Below, piece by piece: positions 6,409-14,000 of a stretch of DNA of 17,000 nucleotides. The stretch spans positions 1-17,000 of the forward strand of contig JBCCGK010000169.1 in the NCBI GenBank assembly GCA_039029315.1, read 5' to 3'. The position numbers were made by a program, and so were the translations under genes. Under the pieces are notes generated by a model, which ran no database searches, was not told where the DNA came from, and saw nothing but the letters and a program-made list of their open reading frames with translations. This DNA comes from JBCCCJ01 sp039029315. Its GTDB lineage: Bacteria > Bacteroidota > Bacteroidia > J057. Within the stretch, counting starts at the first letter, position 1. Each line of letters opens with the position of its first letter.

Positions 6409-7452
6409 CCAGCGTTTCATGGCTAGTTGACCACATCCTCCGTCCACATCTTTGCCTCTACTTCTTCGAACATTGACGATGACGCCTTGTTCTTCCAAAT
6501 ATTGGACAAAGGCATTCATGCGATCTCGAGTGGTGTTGAGAAAGCCCGCTTCTGGTACTGGATTGTATTCGATCACATTCACTTTAGAAGGAACGATTTT
6601 GGAAAATTCAGCCAATTCTTTTGCATCCTGTATGCCGTCATTGAAGTCGCGAAAAATGCAGTATTCGTAGGTAATGCGGGAGTTGGTTTTTGAATACAAA
6701 TACATAAGCGCTTCCCGAAGAGCTTCCAGCGAATTCGTTTCGTTGATCGGCATCACCTGACTCCGCTTCTTGTCGTTCGCAGCATGCAAAGAAAGGGCAA
6801 ATTCAAACTTGATGTCATCATCAGCCAGCTTTTTGATCATCTTGGCGATGCCAGCAGTGGAGACAGTGATGCGACGCGGCGACATTCCAAGACCCGACTC
6901 ATCGGTTACCATCTGGATCGACCCAAGCACATTGCGGTAATTCAGCAGCGGCTCGCCCATGCCCATGTAGACGATATTGGTCAAGGGGCGGTCAAACTCG
7001 CTCAGGGCCCGATCACGCAGAAGCTGAACCTGGTCGAAGATCTCATAGTGATAGAGATTGTGTTTGAGATCAAGAAATCCCGTTGCACAGAATTTGCATG
7101 AAAGGGAGCAACCTGCCTGTGAAGAAACGCAGGCTGTAACCCGCTTGGCCGTCGGAATCAAGACCCCTTCAACTTCCTGTCCCCCTGCCAATCGGAAGGC
7201 ATATTTGATGGTGCCATCCTGACTGCGTTGTTCTGCTTCAATCTGGACTTTAGCAATGCTGAAGCGAGCTGCCAACGTCTCCCGGAGTGATTTGCTGAGA
7301 TTGGTCATCTCCTCAAATTGCGAAGCACCCTTCTGCCACAACCATTCATGGATTTGTTTGGCCCGAAAGGATTTTTCTCCTAACCCCTCCATCAGGTCTT
7401 TGAGGCCTGCCAGGTCAAGAGTGCGAATATGAGAAGAGGAATTGATTGCCAT
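6406..7452 (-). CDS. rlmN: Dual-specificity 23S rRNA (A2503-C2) / tRNA (A37-C2) methyltransferase
   Basis: Radical-SAM enzyme that methylates C2 of adenosine in 23S rRNA and in some tRNAs. The 348-residue product has the N-terminal RlmN domain (FRAKQIHEWLWQKG, 29-42, and FEEMTNLSKSLRE, 46-58). It has the [4Fe-4S] cluster motif CSLSCKFC (Cys115, Cys119, Cys122), MGMGEPLLNY (163-172) and the C-terminal GGCGQLA with Cys340, one of the two mechanistic cysteines. The start at ATG 7452 gives MAINSSSHIRTLDL, a normal N-terminus for the family. A GTG at 7515 would add 21 residues but spans a -7 promoter element (7470-7477), which argues against it. The stop codon is part of the downstream hexamer repeat. 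Identification is secure. Confidence 0.96.
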   Translation of the reverse strand: MAINSSSHIRTLDLAGLKDLMEGLGEKSFRAKQIHEWLWQKGASQFEEMTNLSKSLRETLAARFSIAKVQIEAEQRSQDGTIKYAFRLAGGQEVEGVLIPTAKRVTACVSSQAGCSLSCKFCATGFLDLKHNLYHYEIFDQVQLLRDRALSEFDRPLTNIVYMGMGEPLLNYRNVLGSIQMVTDESGLGMSPRRITVSTAGIAKMIKKLADDDIKFEFALSLHAANDKKRSQVMPINETNSLEALREALMYLYSKTNSRITYEYCIFRDFNDGIQDAKELAEFSKIVPSKVNVIEYNPVPEAGFLNTTRDRMNAFVQYLEEQGVIVNVRRSRGKDVDGGCGQLAMKRW

Positions 7453-7469
7453 GCAATTGATTTCGACTG

Positions 7470-7477
7470 CAAAAGTA
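7470..7477 (-). promoter_or_regulatory. -7 promoter element of rlmN
   Basis: TACTTTTG on the minus strand matches the Bacteroidota TAnnTTTG consensus, 17 nt before the preferred ATG. The -33 region is not clear. The element supports the ATG at 7452 over the longer GTG start. Confidence 0.4.
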
Positions 7478-7604
7478 ACCAATTCCTCCTGAAAATGCTG
7501 ATGAATCTTCCCCACGTCTATCTGGGCTTCTTATGGGGCATAGTTTGACCTTCGAACCGCAAGAATCAGAGTATGGATCTATCTGTACGATAATGCTTAC
7601 TCTT

Positions 7605-8783
7605 TTAGCCCACAATAAGTGTTCTATTTCTGATCCTGCGATAGGACCAAATGAGGGTGAGCAAAGAGAACACCACAAAGAATATGATTTCTGTATAGGC
7701 GATTGTCTGAAAATAAGAGCCGCTCTGCCTCATATTTAAGATTTGGGATGGAATGGCCCGTGCAAAAAAACTGAGAAAGCCGGCGATTCCACCCCCGATG
7801 AGAATGGCAATACCTCCTCTATAGGAACTGGACAGAATCTTCTTCTGTATGCCAGGTAGAATAAACAATGGAGAAACATAGCTATTGACACATACTGCCA
7901 GAAACAGGAGAAGAAGGCAGACAAAACTCAACAACATGATAGAATAGGCGCTGTCAAAGCCCATACCGAACTGAATTGAACCCATGATGGATAAGAAAGC
8001 CAGACATTCGATTAGCATTTTTCCTCCAAACCCCATGAGCCCACCGAATAATAGGTAGATCGTCTCACTCCTCCACAAATAAGTGGGAGAGGAAGGAGGA
8101 GTTGTTTCTTGTTTCCTGATTGACAACCATAAGCTGACAGGATAGGCTAGCATCCAGATCACAGGGATGATATACCACCCCATAGACCAGTAGGCTCTAT
8201 TCCTGATATCTGATGTGACCAGTTCCCAGCTCCAGATAGGTGCAAAAAAAGAAAGAATCAAAAGTCCAACTATCCCAAAGAGCCATAAGGGTTGTCTGCT
8301 GATTCGTGAAGGAATCAGAGAAGCAAGTGATCTGCCTGGAAAGACCAAATAGTGCATTAGGAGAATAAGAACCATCAAGATGGACAGGCTTACACCAAGT
8401 CCGGCCATGCGATCAAGGGTAGGAGACAAGTTGAGGAAGCCAGTGATATACCCTCCAAGTGAATAGGTGGTAACCCATCCCCAATAGAGGACAAAAAATA
8501 CCCATACGCCCAACATGGTGATCCACAATCGGTGACGCCATACTTGTCCCTGATTGGCGTCCAGGTATACAGCTTTCAGGGAATTGCTATCTCCAATTTG
8601 CAGCAAGGCCTGATCATAGGCAGTCTTTGGATCACGGCCATCCGCCAACTGATCCTCGATAAGGTCATATAGATGAGCTTCAAGTTCATCCAGGTTATCT
8701 GTTGTGAAAATCCCCTGTTCCTTGAATCCATTGCGCCATCCTTGAATTTCTTTCTCTAGGTCAAATTGATGTGTGGGTTCCAT
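7605..8783 (-). CDS. Permease-prefix-domain multi-pass membrane protein
   Basis: The 392-residue inner-membrane protein starts with a soluble helical domain (about 1-75). Its pattern (FDLEKEIQGWRNGF, LDELEAHLYDLIEDQLADG, AYDQALLQIGD) resembles the permease prefix domain 1 seen in proteins encoded beside PadR regulators. About eight hydrophobic segments follow, beginning near residues 85-105 and 127-148 and ending with a helix before the basic tail SYRRIRNRTLIVG. There is no ATP-binding or catalytic motif, so transport or another role cannot be assigned. The ATG at 8783 lies 28 nt inside the PadR gene in another frame, which implies translational coupling and shared control. A longer in-frame extension into the PadR gene is possible, but the prefix domain begins right at this Met. 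The partner function is inferred from the neighbourhood. Confidence 0.85.
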   Translation of the reverse strand: MEPTHQFDLEKEIQGWRNGFKEQGIFTTDNLDELEAHLYDLIEDQLADGRDPKTAYDQALLQIGDSNSLKAVYLDANQGQVWRHRLWITMLGVWVFFVLYWGWVTTYSLGGYITGFLNLSPTLDRMAGLGVSLSILMVLILLMHYLVFPGRSLASLIPSRISRQPLWLFGIVGLLILSFFAPIWSWELVTSDIRNRAYWSMGWYIIPVIWMLAYPVSLWLSIRKQETTPPSSPTYLWRSETIYLLFGGLMGFGGKMLIECLAFLSIMGSIQFGMGFDSAYSIMLLSFVCLLLLFLAVCVNSYVSPLFILPGIQKKILSSSYRGGIAILIGGGIAGFLSFFARAIPSQILNMRQSGSYFQTIAYTEIIFFVVFSLLTLIWSYRRIRNRTLIVG

Positions 8784-9094
8784 AGCTGATTGAACATTGA
8801 TGTGATGAGATGCCAGTTTTCTTTTTCTTTTGCCAAGGCTTGTTTGCCTGATTCCTGGATGCGGTAGTATTTGCGTCTCCGCCCGTTTTCTCCTGCCTTC
8901 CACTCTGAGGTGATAAGACCCTTTTTCTCCAGTTTGTGAAGAATGGGATACAGCATGCCGTCTGTCCAGGTGATTTCTCCCTGAGACAGGTCTCGGACTT
9001 GTTTGATGATGTCGTAGCCGTAGCTCTCTCCCTGAGACAAAATCGTCAAAATCAATGGAGTTGAACTGGCTGCTGTCAAATCTTTAGTAAGCAT
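8756..9094 (-). CDS. PadR-family transcriptional regulator
   Basis: DNA-binding repressor of the winged-helix PadR family, 112 residues, typical of the short subfamily 2. Visible family features are TPLILTILSQGESYGYDIIKQV (helices 1-2, about 12-33), the wing-preceding TDGMLYPILHKLEKKGLITSEW (about 44-65) and GRRRKYYRIQESGKQAL (wing and helix 4, about 71-87). Its start codon lies 5 bp from a double palindrome that also overlaps the promoter, strongly suggesting autorepression. It overlaps the downstream membrane-protein gene by 28 nt. PadR/permease-prefix pairs of this kind are common in Bacteroidota; the inducing ligand is unknown. Confidence 0.93.
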   Translation of the reverse strand: MLTKDLTAASSTPLILTILSQGESYGYDIIKQVRDLSQGEITWTDGMLYPILHKLEKKGLITSEWKAGENGRRRKYYRIQESGKQALAKEKENWHLITSMFNQLWNPHINLT

Positions 9095-9099
9095 AAATG

Positions 9100-9148
9100 A
9101 TACATTGAACTTCTATGTATGACAAGTATACGTAGAAGTTCAATGTAT
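9100..9148. promoter_or_regulatory. PadR operator: long inverted repeat over the promoter
   Basis: Two 21-bp arms (9100-9120 and 9128-9148) are inverted repeats with one mismatch, separated by 7 bp. Each arm is also framed by ATAC-T/GTAT-type half sites (ATACAT...ATGTAT), like PadR boxes. On the minus strand a -7-like TATACTTG (9123-9130) lies in the centre and a -33-like CTTG lies 20 nt upstream, so repressor binding would block the promoter. Confidence 0.75.
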
Positions 9149-9175
9149 TGCAAGTGACTCTCATCTCAACTGTAA

Positions 9176-10714
9176 TTATTTCTTGAGTAAAGGCCGGGAA
9201 ATCATCCTTCCATTCTGATCAGAGAGGAGAAGGAAATACATTCCGGCAGGAAGATGACCTGCATGGAGATTGGTGCGAAATAGTTGATTTCCCTGGACGG
9301 AGAAAGCCTGTCGCTCGATGGATTGGCCTGTCGGGCTGATGAGGGACAGTGTGAACTCACCTGATTGTTGAGGAAGGAAAGAGATCCAGTAATCCGCTTT
9401 GACAGGATTGGGAAACAGAGACAATTGCATCTGCTGATCCAAAGAGGAAACAGAAGTTGCCAGCCCATAATAATAGGTCTGAACAGAACTAATTTGCCAG
9501 TTTGTTACAGAGTCATTGTTTGAGAAGATTCGGGTTTGTTGGAGATTACCAGCAAGGGTATAGTCTTTTTCTGTGCGAAAAGCTGGATACCACACTTGGG
9601 AGCTGCTATCCCATTTTTCATCAAAGACATAGACTTCCTGCTCAAATACAGAATCAAGCCGGATGGTTTTGCGAAGATTTGGTAGCCAATCGTTACCAGT
9701 GGATCCGGTATAGGATATGCTGGTAGATTCAAGAGAATCAGGATGAAGGTAGAGTTCCCGATACCCCTTGGTCCAGACAGTATCGTACAGAGAGTAAGAT
9801 GTCAAGGTGTCTACTTCTCGAAATCCTGCTCCGTAAAAACTTCTTATAATGCTATCCTTGCTTGCCAAATTGCTGGGATCATCATAGTCAATGAGGATCA
9901 ATACAGGTTGGTGGAATCCATTATATGTCCAGGTCTCAGTGGCATGATAATGATCGGTACTAACAGAAGAAGAGAGGATGTATCCTTGTTGATCAAACGC
10001 ATTGTTTTCCAAATAAGCAAGACTCCATTCTCCAGAAGGGAGAATGGTGAAAGATCGATAGAGGGAATAGGTAGGAAATCCAAAACCAGAAAGGGCAATA
10101 GGACTCCAGTTGATATTGATCATTCGAAAGTCAGTCCAGGAGTGAGAGGCGTTGTCCCAGCGATTGATCAGAATCAGGGTATCCCGATTTTGTTCATCCT
10201 TGAACCAGGAGCTTTTTTCAATATTTTGCCAGGCCTGGAGTTGATCATCCCATTGGATATAGGTTTCTGACTGGACCATTCCATCTGGCCAATGGCTATA
10301 CACGAGTCGGAAAGAGGGTGCCCATATCTCCTGATCTGCATCCCACATAAAGTGGGTCAATTGGGTGGGGCGTTGAACAGAATCATACTGATAAATTTCC
10401 CTGCTCTCCAAACGCCATTTGTTTTGATCTGCATTCCACCTTCGGTAGATTCGGCTAACCAATAGGTTGAGGTGATTGTAGTGCCATCTGATGGTGTCTT
10501 GTGGGGTCAGAAATGCCGAAGAATCTCCTACCCATTTGCTATACGCTTGCAGCGGACCATCTTGAAGATCCCGACTGACACTTGACGGGTTCGATAGGAA
10601 TGGCTTCGGTTCGATTTCCAGTTTCATGGAATCTTTTAGTCTCTGGAAACGGGACTGACTTTGACCTTCAGATAGGTACGCAACAATCAATAGGAAGAGA
10701 AGGAGTATCCTCAT
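9176..10714 (-). CDS. Secreted protein with 31-residue Trp repeats and T9SS C-terminal sorting domain
   Basis: The 512-residue exported protein has no recognised enzymatic domain. A signal peptide (MRILLLFLLIVAYLSEGQSQ) begins it. The N-terminal half carries four W-D/N-x5-W motifs with first Trp at residues 93, 124, 155 and 186, an exact 31-residue period, and a fifth copy at 368-375 (WDSSSQVW). Similar YD-type spacer sequences lie between them. The C-terminal 80 or so residues match a Por secretion (type IX) sorting domain: LSLFPNPVKADYWISF (431-446), LISPTGQ, then LPAGMYFLLLSDQNG and a basic end PLLKK. This predicts export across the outer membrane and attachment or release at the cell surface. 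It is transcribed alone, downstream of a strong terminator. The role is unknown; a surface repeat protein is as far as the sequence goes. Confidence 0.88.
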   Translation of the reverse strand: MRILLLFLLIVAYLSEGQSQSRFQRLKDSMKLEIEPKPFLSNPSSVSRDLQDGPLQAYSKWVGDSSAFLTPQDTIRWHYNHLNLLVSRIYRRWNADQNKWRLESREIYQYDSVQRPTQLTHFMWDADQEIWAPSFRLVYSHWPDGMVQSETYIQWDDQLQAWQNIEKSSWFKDEQNRDTLILINRWDNASHSWTDFRMININWSPIALSGFGFPTYSLYRSFTILPSGEWSLAYLENNAFDQQGYILSSSVSTDHYHATETWTYNGFHQPVLILIDYDDPSNLASKDSIIRSFYGAGFREVDTLTSYSLYDTVWTKGYRELYLHPDSLESTSISYTGSTGNDWLPNLRKTIRLDSVFEQEVYVFDEKWDSSSQVWYPAFRTEKDYTLAGNLQQTRIFSNNDSVTNWQISSVQTYYYGLATSVSSLDQQMQLSLFPNPVKADYWISFLPQQSGEFTLSLISPTGQSIERQAFSVQGNQLFRTNLHAGHLPAGMYFLLLSDQNGRMISRPLLKK

Positions 10715-10790
10715 GGGTAGGATTTTCTTGGTATAACGAATATCCTGGCGAGAAAAGCTGCATGAAAATAGAAAAGTTTGGCAAATAAAT

Positions 10791-10836
10791 GGAAAGCCTA
10801 GAGAGATGAGTAAACAGTCATCTCTCTAGGCTTTCC
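10791..10836 (-). terminator. 19-bp perfect hairpin downstream of the amidohydrolase operon
   Basis: The arms 10791-10809 and 10818-10836 are perfectly complementary over 19 bp with an 8-base loop. It lies 16 bp after the stop of the last amidohydrolase gene. On the minus strand it is followed by ATTTATTT, a weak U-tract. It also separates the operon from the next gene. Confidence 0.8.
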
Positions 10837-10852
10837 GTCAGAATAGAGGAAA

Positions 10853-12148
10853 TTATTTTCTCAAGCCAGGACTTCTTTCAAGAAACTCGTCATACAAGCG
10901 TGTATGTCTGCTTTCCATGGGTATTTGCCAACCATTGATGAAGACATGATGGACAGTGGTTCGCGTCTCGAAGGGATCTCCATCTGCAACAAACAGATTG
11001 GCGATTTTGCCGACTTCCAAAGATCCGATCTGCTTGTCAACACCGAAGATTTTTGCAGGGGTGATGGTTACGGCTTTGAGGGCTTCCTCTTTTCCCATGC
11101 CATAAGTGGCAGCAAATCCAGCATTATATGGAAGGTTGCGGACATTCTCAGTCTCATTGCTGCGAATGGCAACCCTTACGCCTGCTTTGACCATCAATCC
11201 GGGATTGGCATAGGGGCGATCGTATTTATCAGATGCGCGACTGGGACTAGCCAATACAGGGCCCACAATCACGGGGATGTTGGCTTTGGCGATCTCATCC
11301 GCTACCCGCCATCCTTCTGCTACGCCAGTCAGAACAGCTGTGACGGTTTGTTTTTCGATCCATTTGAGGGCAGATTGAATATCTGATGCAGCGTTCACCT
11401 CAATCAGCAGAGTGGTTTCCCCTCGGGTTACAGGTGCCAGTGCTGCCATTTCAGGATAGTAAGCGGGGGCATCTCCCCGACCTGCTCGATGCGCCACTTC
11501 TATCTTGGAATAGGTTTTGGCCTTGTCCCAGACTTCATTCAGGGTTTTCAGCGCTTTTTCCTGTTGCTTTTTGACTTCTTCTTCCGAACGACGATCAAAT
11601 CGGCTTCTTCGGCCACCAGAAGGAAAGCGCAAGACGACCCCCTTGAATCCCGCGTACATCTGTGCAGGTGTATATCCGTGAAGATTGATAAGGGAGGCGG
11701 TTCCTGAAAACAAGCCTCCTGTAGGGGAAGTCAGTGCGGTTGTAACGCCACTGACGCGTGTAACCGGAATCAGGACAGAATTGGGGTTGACTGCTGTCAA
11801 TGCCTGCATTTGAGGTGTGAGATTCCCGACTTCATTGTGATCCTGGGTCAAATCGACAGCTCCGATTTCTGATAGTCCGATTTGGGTGCCCGCATCGATC
11901 ATTCCAGGGTAAATCGTCATGCCACTACAATCAATTTGTTCGGCATTGGCCGGGATTTGTATCCCTTGTCCGATGGCAGCAATCCTGCCATCCTGAATCA
12001 GCAAGGTGCCGGATTTGGTTCCTTGCGTTACTGTTTCGATCGACGCATTGGTCAAGGCAAAGGTGCCTGATGTTCCTTTGCTCATTTGTGCTGAAGCAAT
12101 TGCAGGAAGCACAATCGCTAGCAAGAATATATATGTTGAAATTTTCAT
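10853..12148 (-). CDS. Exported amidohydrolase-fold protein lacking metal ligands (third operon gene)
   Basis: The 431-residue secreted protein starts with a signal peptide (MKISTYIFLLAIVLPAIASA, cleavage before Gln21) and has the composite amidohydrolase architecture. The N-terminal beta part (ALTNASIETVTQGTKSGTLL, IQDGRIAAIG) is recognisable, as is the C-terminal return (EALKAVTITPAKIFGVDKQI, GSLEVGKIANLFVADGDPFE). The HxH metal motif that should follow PGMIDA is replaced by G87-T-Q89, and the late Asp is missing (AIRSNETENV in its place). It is probably not a metal-dependent hydrolase and may be a structural or regulatory partner of the active paralogue upstream. An upstream frame through the heptamer repeat adds 46 residues but is an artefact, since the signal peptide starts at ATG 12148. 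A terminator follows the stop. Confidence 0.85.
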   Translation of the reverse strand: MKISTYIFLLAIVLPAIASAQMSKGTSGTFALTNASIETVTQGTKSGTLLIQDGRIAAIGQGIQIPANAEQIDCSGMTIYPGMIDAGTQIGLSEIGAVDLTQDHNEVGNLTPQMQALTAVNPNSVLIPVTRVSGVTTALTSPTGGLFSGTASLINLHGYTPAQMYAGFKGVVLRFPSGGRRSRFDRRSEEEVKKQQEKALKTLNEVWDKAKTYSKIEVAHRAGRGDAPAYYPEMAALAPVTRGETTLLIEVNAASDIQSALKWIEKQTVTAVLTGVAEGWRVADEIAKANIPVIVGPVLASPSRASDKYDRPYANPGLMVKAGVRVAIRSNETENVRNLPYNAGFAATYGMGKEEALKAVTITPAKIFGVDKQIGSLEVGKIANLFVADGDPFETRTTVHHVFINGWQIPMESRHTRLYDEFLERSPGLRK

Positions 12149-12175
12149 TTGTTTTTCTTTGAAATAGGGGCACTT

Positions 12176-12217
12176 GAATGTCGAATGTCGAATGTCGAAT
12201 GTCGAATGTCGAATGTC
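12176..12217. repeat. Heptamer tandem repeat GAATGTC, six copies
   Basis: Six perfect 7-bp units with no interruption, 28 bp upstream of the amidohydrolase start at 12148 and 10 bp beyond the 3' end of the four-helix-bundle remnant. The same heptamer recurs in inverted orientation on the other side of that remnant (12541-12554), so the arrays bracket it. Confidence 0.97.
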
Positions 12218-12227
12218 AAAAGGGGAG

Positions 12228-12539
12228 TTATTGCTTGGATTTCGCTGTAATGATACTTTTTCTGAAAATCGCAATGAGTTCTTCACATGCTTAGCGAGCT
12301 ATGGACATCAAAGAATCGCCATAGGCTTTTTGGGGAAGGATTTTCATCGCAATATTGGATTTTCGTAGTTCTCTTAAAGCAATTTGCATGTTGTGGATAA
12401 AGTCTTTGCTTGACTCTCCCGCTTGAGCTTCCCCATAATTTGGAATACTTTCAATCAGATTAATTAGCAGAACTGCAAAATCAAGAGTTCTCTCTTCAAG
12501 CTCAAAGTTTCTATGATTCGACTTATTTTTATTCTCCAT
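12228..12539 (-). pseudogene. Decayed four-helix-bundle (23S rRNA intervening-sequence protein family) gene
   Basis: From ATG 12539 the frame begins MENKNKSNHRNFELEERTLDFAV, then LINLIESIP jumps directly to NYGEAQAGESSKDFIHNMQI. In intact family members about 20 residues (a QLLRSGTSPAL-type helix) lie between these blocks, so an in-frame deletion of roughly 60 bp is likely (inference from family memory). The 82-residue reading frame stops at TAA 12291-12293. Continuing past it in the same frame gives ACEELIAIFRKSIITAKSKQ and a second stop at 12228, which is the expected C-terminal helix of the family. The gene therefore carries a deletion plus a premature stop. The family is named for proteins encoded in 23S rRNA intervening sequences, but many copies are stand-alone; function is not established. 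It sits alone between two operon genes and is flanked by inverted heptamers. Confidence 0.75.
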
Positions 12540-12540
12540 T

Positions 12541-12554
12541 GGACATTCGACATT
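12541..12554. repeat. Inverted partial heptamer repeat upstream of the four-helix-bundle remnant
   Basis: GACATTCGACATT at 12542-12554 holds about two units of the heptamer found at 12176-12217, in the opposite orientation. It lies 2 bp before the remnant's start codon. Together the two sets form a long-range inverted repeat around it. Confidence 0.85.
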
Positions 12555-12593
12555 ATATAACTCTCACAACAAAAGGGTGTTTATTATCATTTC

Positions 12594-13949
12594 TTACTCT
12601 TCCTCAAAGAGCCACCATACATCCTGCATACAATTGTCGTGGTGGTGTCCTTCATCGAATACTGGAAGAATCTTCTCTTCGGGATCGACGTAAATCCGCA
12701 TATCACTGGGATCATTGTTGATATCAAAGCGAACTATGCCATCCACAATTGTGGTTTGAGGAACTGAATAAATAGAAAGCGGGTGTCCTTTGAAGATGGC
12801 GATATCAGCATCTTTGTCTTTTTCGATAGATCCAACACGATCATCAATTCCCAATTGTATGGCAGGATTGAGGGTAATCAGGCGAAGCGCTTCATTGTCT
12901 GTCAAGCCACCGTATTTTTGGGTTTTGGCAGCTTCGTGATAGAGATGACGAATCAATTCTCCTGAGTCAGAGTTGATCGAGGTGATGACCCCATTTTTGG
13001 TCAGGATGGCAGCATTGTAAGCCGTGGAGTAGTACACTTCGAATTTATAGGCCCACCAATCAGCAAAGACAGAAGCCATTGCACCAAATTCCGCTAATTC
13101 TGGAGCTACTTTGAAGCCTTCATTGACGTGTTGGAAGCAGATTTTTTCTACTCCAAAATCCTTACAGACATTCATGAGCATCAAAATCTCATCGGCTCGA
13201 TAGGAGTGGCAGTGAATCAATACATCACCATTCAGTACATCGACCAATGTTTGCATACGGAGATTGTATGCAGGAGGAACAGCTGCTGGATTGTTGGCTT
13301 GCTCATCTTTATATGCTTTCCATTCTTTTTCGTACTCTTTGGCTTTGGAGAAAGCGTTGCGAAACACCGCTTCGACTCCCATTCTGCTACTGGGAAGTAC
13401 CCGTTTGCCAGAACCATGAACTCTCATTGGATTCTCACCAAGGGCGAACTTGATGGTTCTGGGGGCACCCTGCATCTGCATGTCTTTGGGATCAAGAACT
13501 CCCCAACGATGCTTGATGGTCTCACATTGACCTCCGATCGCATTTGCCGATCCGTGCATGGCATGGGAAGCGGTGACGCCACCAGCCAGGGCGCGGTACA
13601 AGGTTATGTCATAAGGATTGATCACATCTCCTTCCCAAACCTCAGCTGTTACGGCGCTGGTAGATTCGTTGATGGAGCTCAATCCCGCATGAGAGTGCGC
13701 ATCGATGATCCCAGGCATGACATGCATGCCGCTTGCGTCGATGACCTTCATGCCCTTGGGAGTACGGAGGTTTTTGCCAATTCGCTTGATCTTTCCGTTT
13801 TGAACAAGGATATCTGTGTTGGGCATAACCCCTTGAGTGATCGTGAGAACTGTTCCACCCTTGATCAACAGATTGCCTGTTTCTGGTTGTGCCCAGCCCA
13901 GGCACAGCAGCAAACACATACTACAAAAACTGATATATGATTTAAACAT
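12594..13949 (-). CDS. Exported amidohydrolase with intact metal site (second operon gene)
   Basis: The 451-residue amidohydrolase-superfamily enzyme has an export signal (MFKSYISFCSMCLLLCLGWA). Metal ligands are visible: HxH in IIDAHSHAG (His85, His87), a candidate carboxylated Lys167 in TIKFALGENP, His246/His248 in LIHCHSYRADE, His274 in CFQHVNEG and Asp328 in INSDSGE. It is therefore a plausible metal-dependent hydrolase of the imidazolonepropionase-like group. The substrate cannot be named; cyclic amides, peptide-like or D-amino-acid derivatives are possible. The C-terminus has a His cluster (EGHHHDNCMQDVWW, about 433-446). A longer frame from 13994 adds 15 residues before the signal peptide and is rejected. 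It starts 51 nt after the upstream paralogue's stop, and the same-strand genes on both sides point to an operon. Confidence 0.92.
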   Translation of the reverse strand: MFKSYISFCSMCLLLCLGWAQPETGNLLIKGGTVLTITQGVMPNTDILVQNGKIKRIGKNLRTPKGMKVIDASGMHVMPGIIDAHSHAGLSSINESTSAVTAEVWEGDVINPYDITLYRALAGGVTASHAMHGSANAIGGQCETIKHRWGVLDPKDMQMQGAPRTIKFALGENPMRVHGSGKRVLPSSRMGVEAVFRNAFSKAKEYEKEWKAYKDEQANNPAAVPPAYNLRMQTLVDVLNGDVLIHCHSYRADEILMLMNVCKDFGVEKICFQHVNEGFKVAPELAEFGAMASVFADWWAYKFEVYYSTAYNAAILTKNGVITSINSDSGELIRHLYHEAAKTQKYGGLTDNEALRLITLNPAIQLGIDDRVGSIEKDKDADIAIFKGHPLSIYSVPQTTIVDGIVRFDINNDPSDMRIYVDPEEKILPVFDEGHHHDNCMQDVWWLFEEE

Positions 13950-14000
13950 GATGCTAAGTTTTATAAGACAATTATCCAATACACATGAACGCATAGATCC

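Noticed and set aside
6209..6436. Minus-strand frame encoding a long Ala-Ile repeat
   Set aside because: It is the hexamer repeat read in a third frame, overlapping the ends of rlmN and the NUDIX gene, which are both well supported.
9743..10270. Plus-strand open frame of 175 codons opposite the T9SS-sorted protein gene
   Set aside because: It is the shadow of a gene with a signal peptide, repeats and a sorting domain.
12149..12286. N-terminal extension of the third amidohydrolase gene through the heptamer repeat
   Set aside because: The extra 46 residues are encoded by the repeat and the decayed neighbour gene, and a clear signal peptide begins at ATG 12148.
12176..12554. CRISPR array
   Set aside because: The repeats are 7-bp units in direct contact with no spacers and no cas genes nearby.
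13128..13940. Plus-strand open frame of 270 codons opposite the active amidohydrolase
   Set aside because: It is antisense to a gene with conserved catalytic residues; no family character seen.
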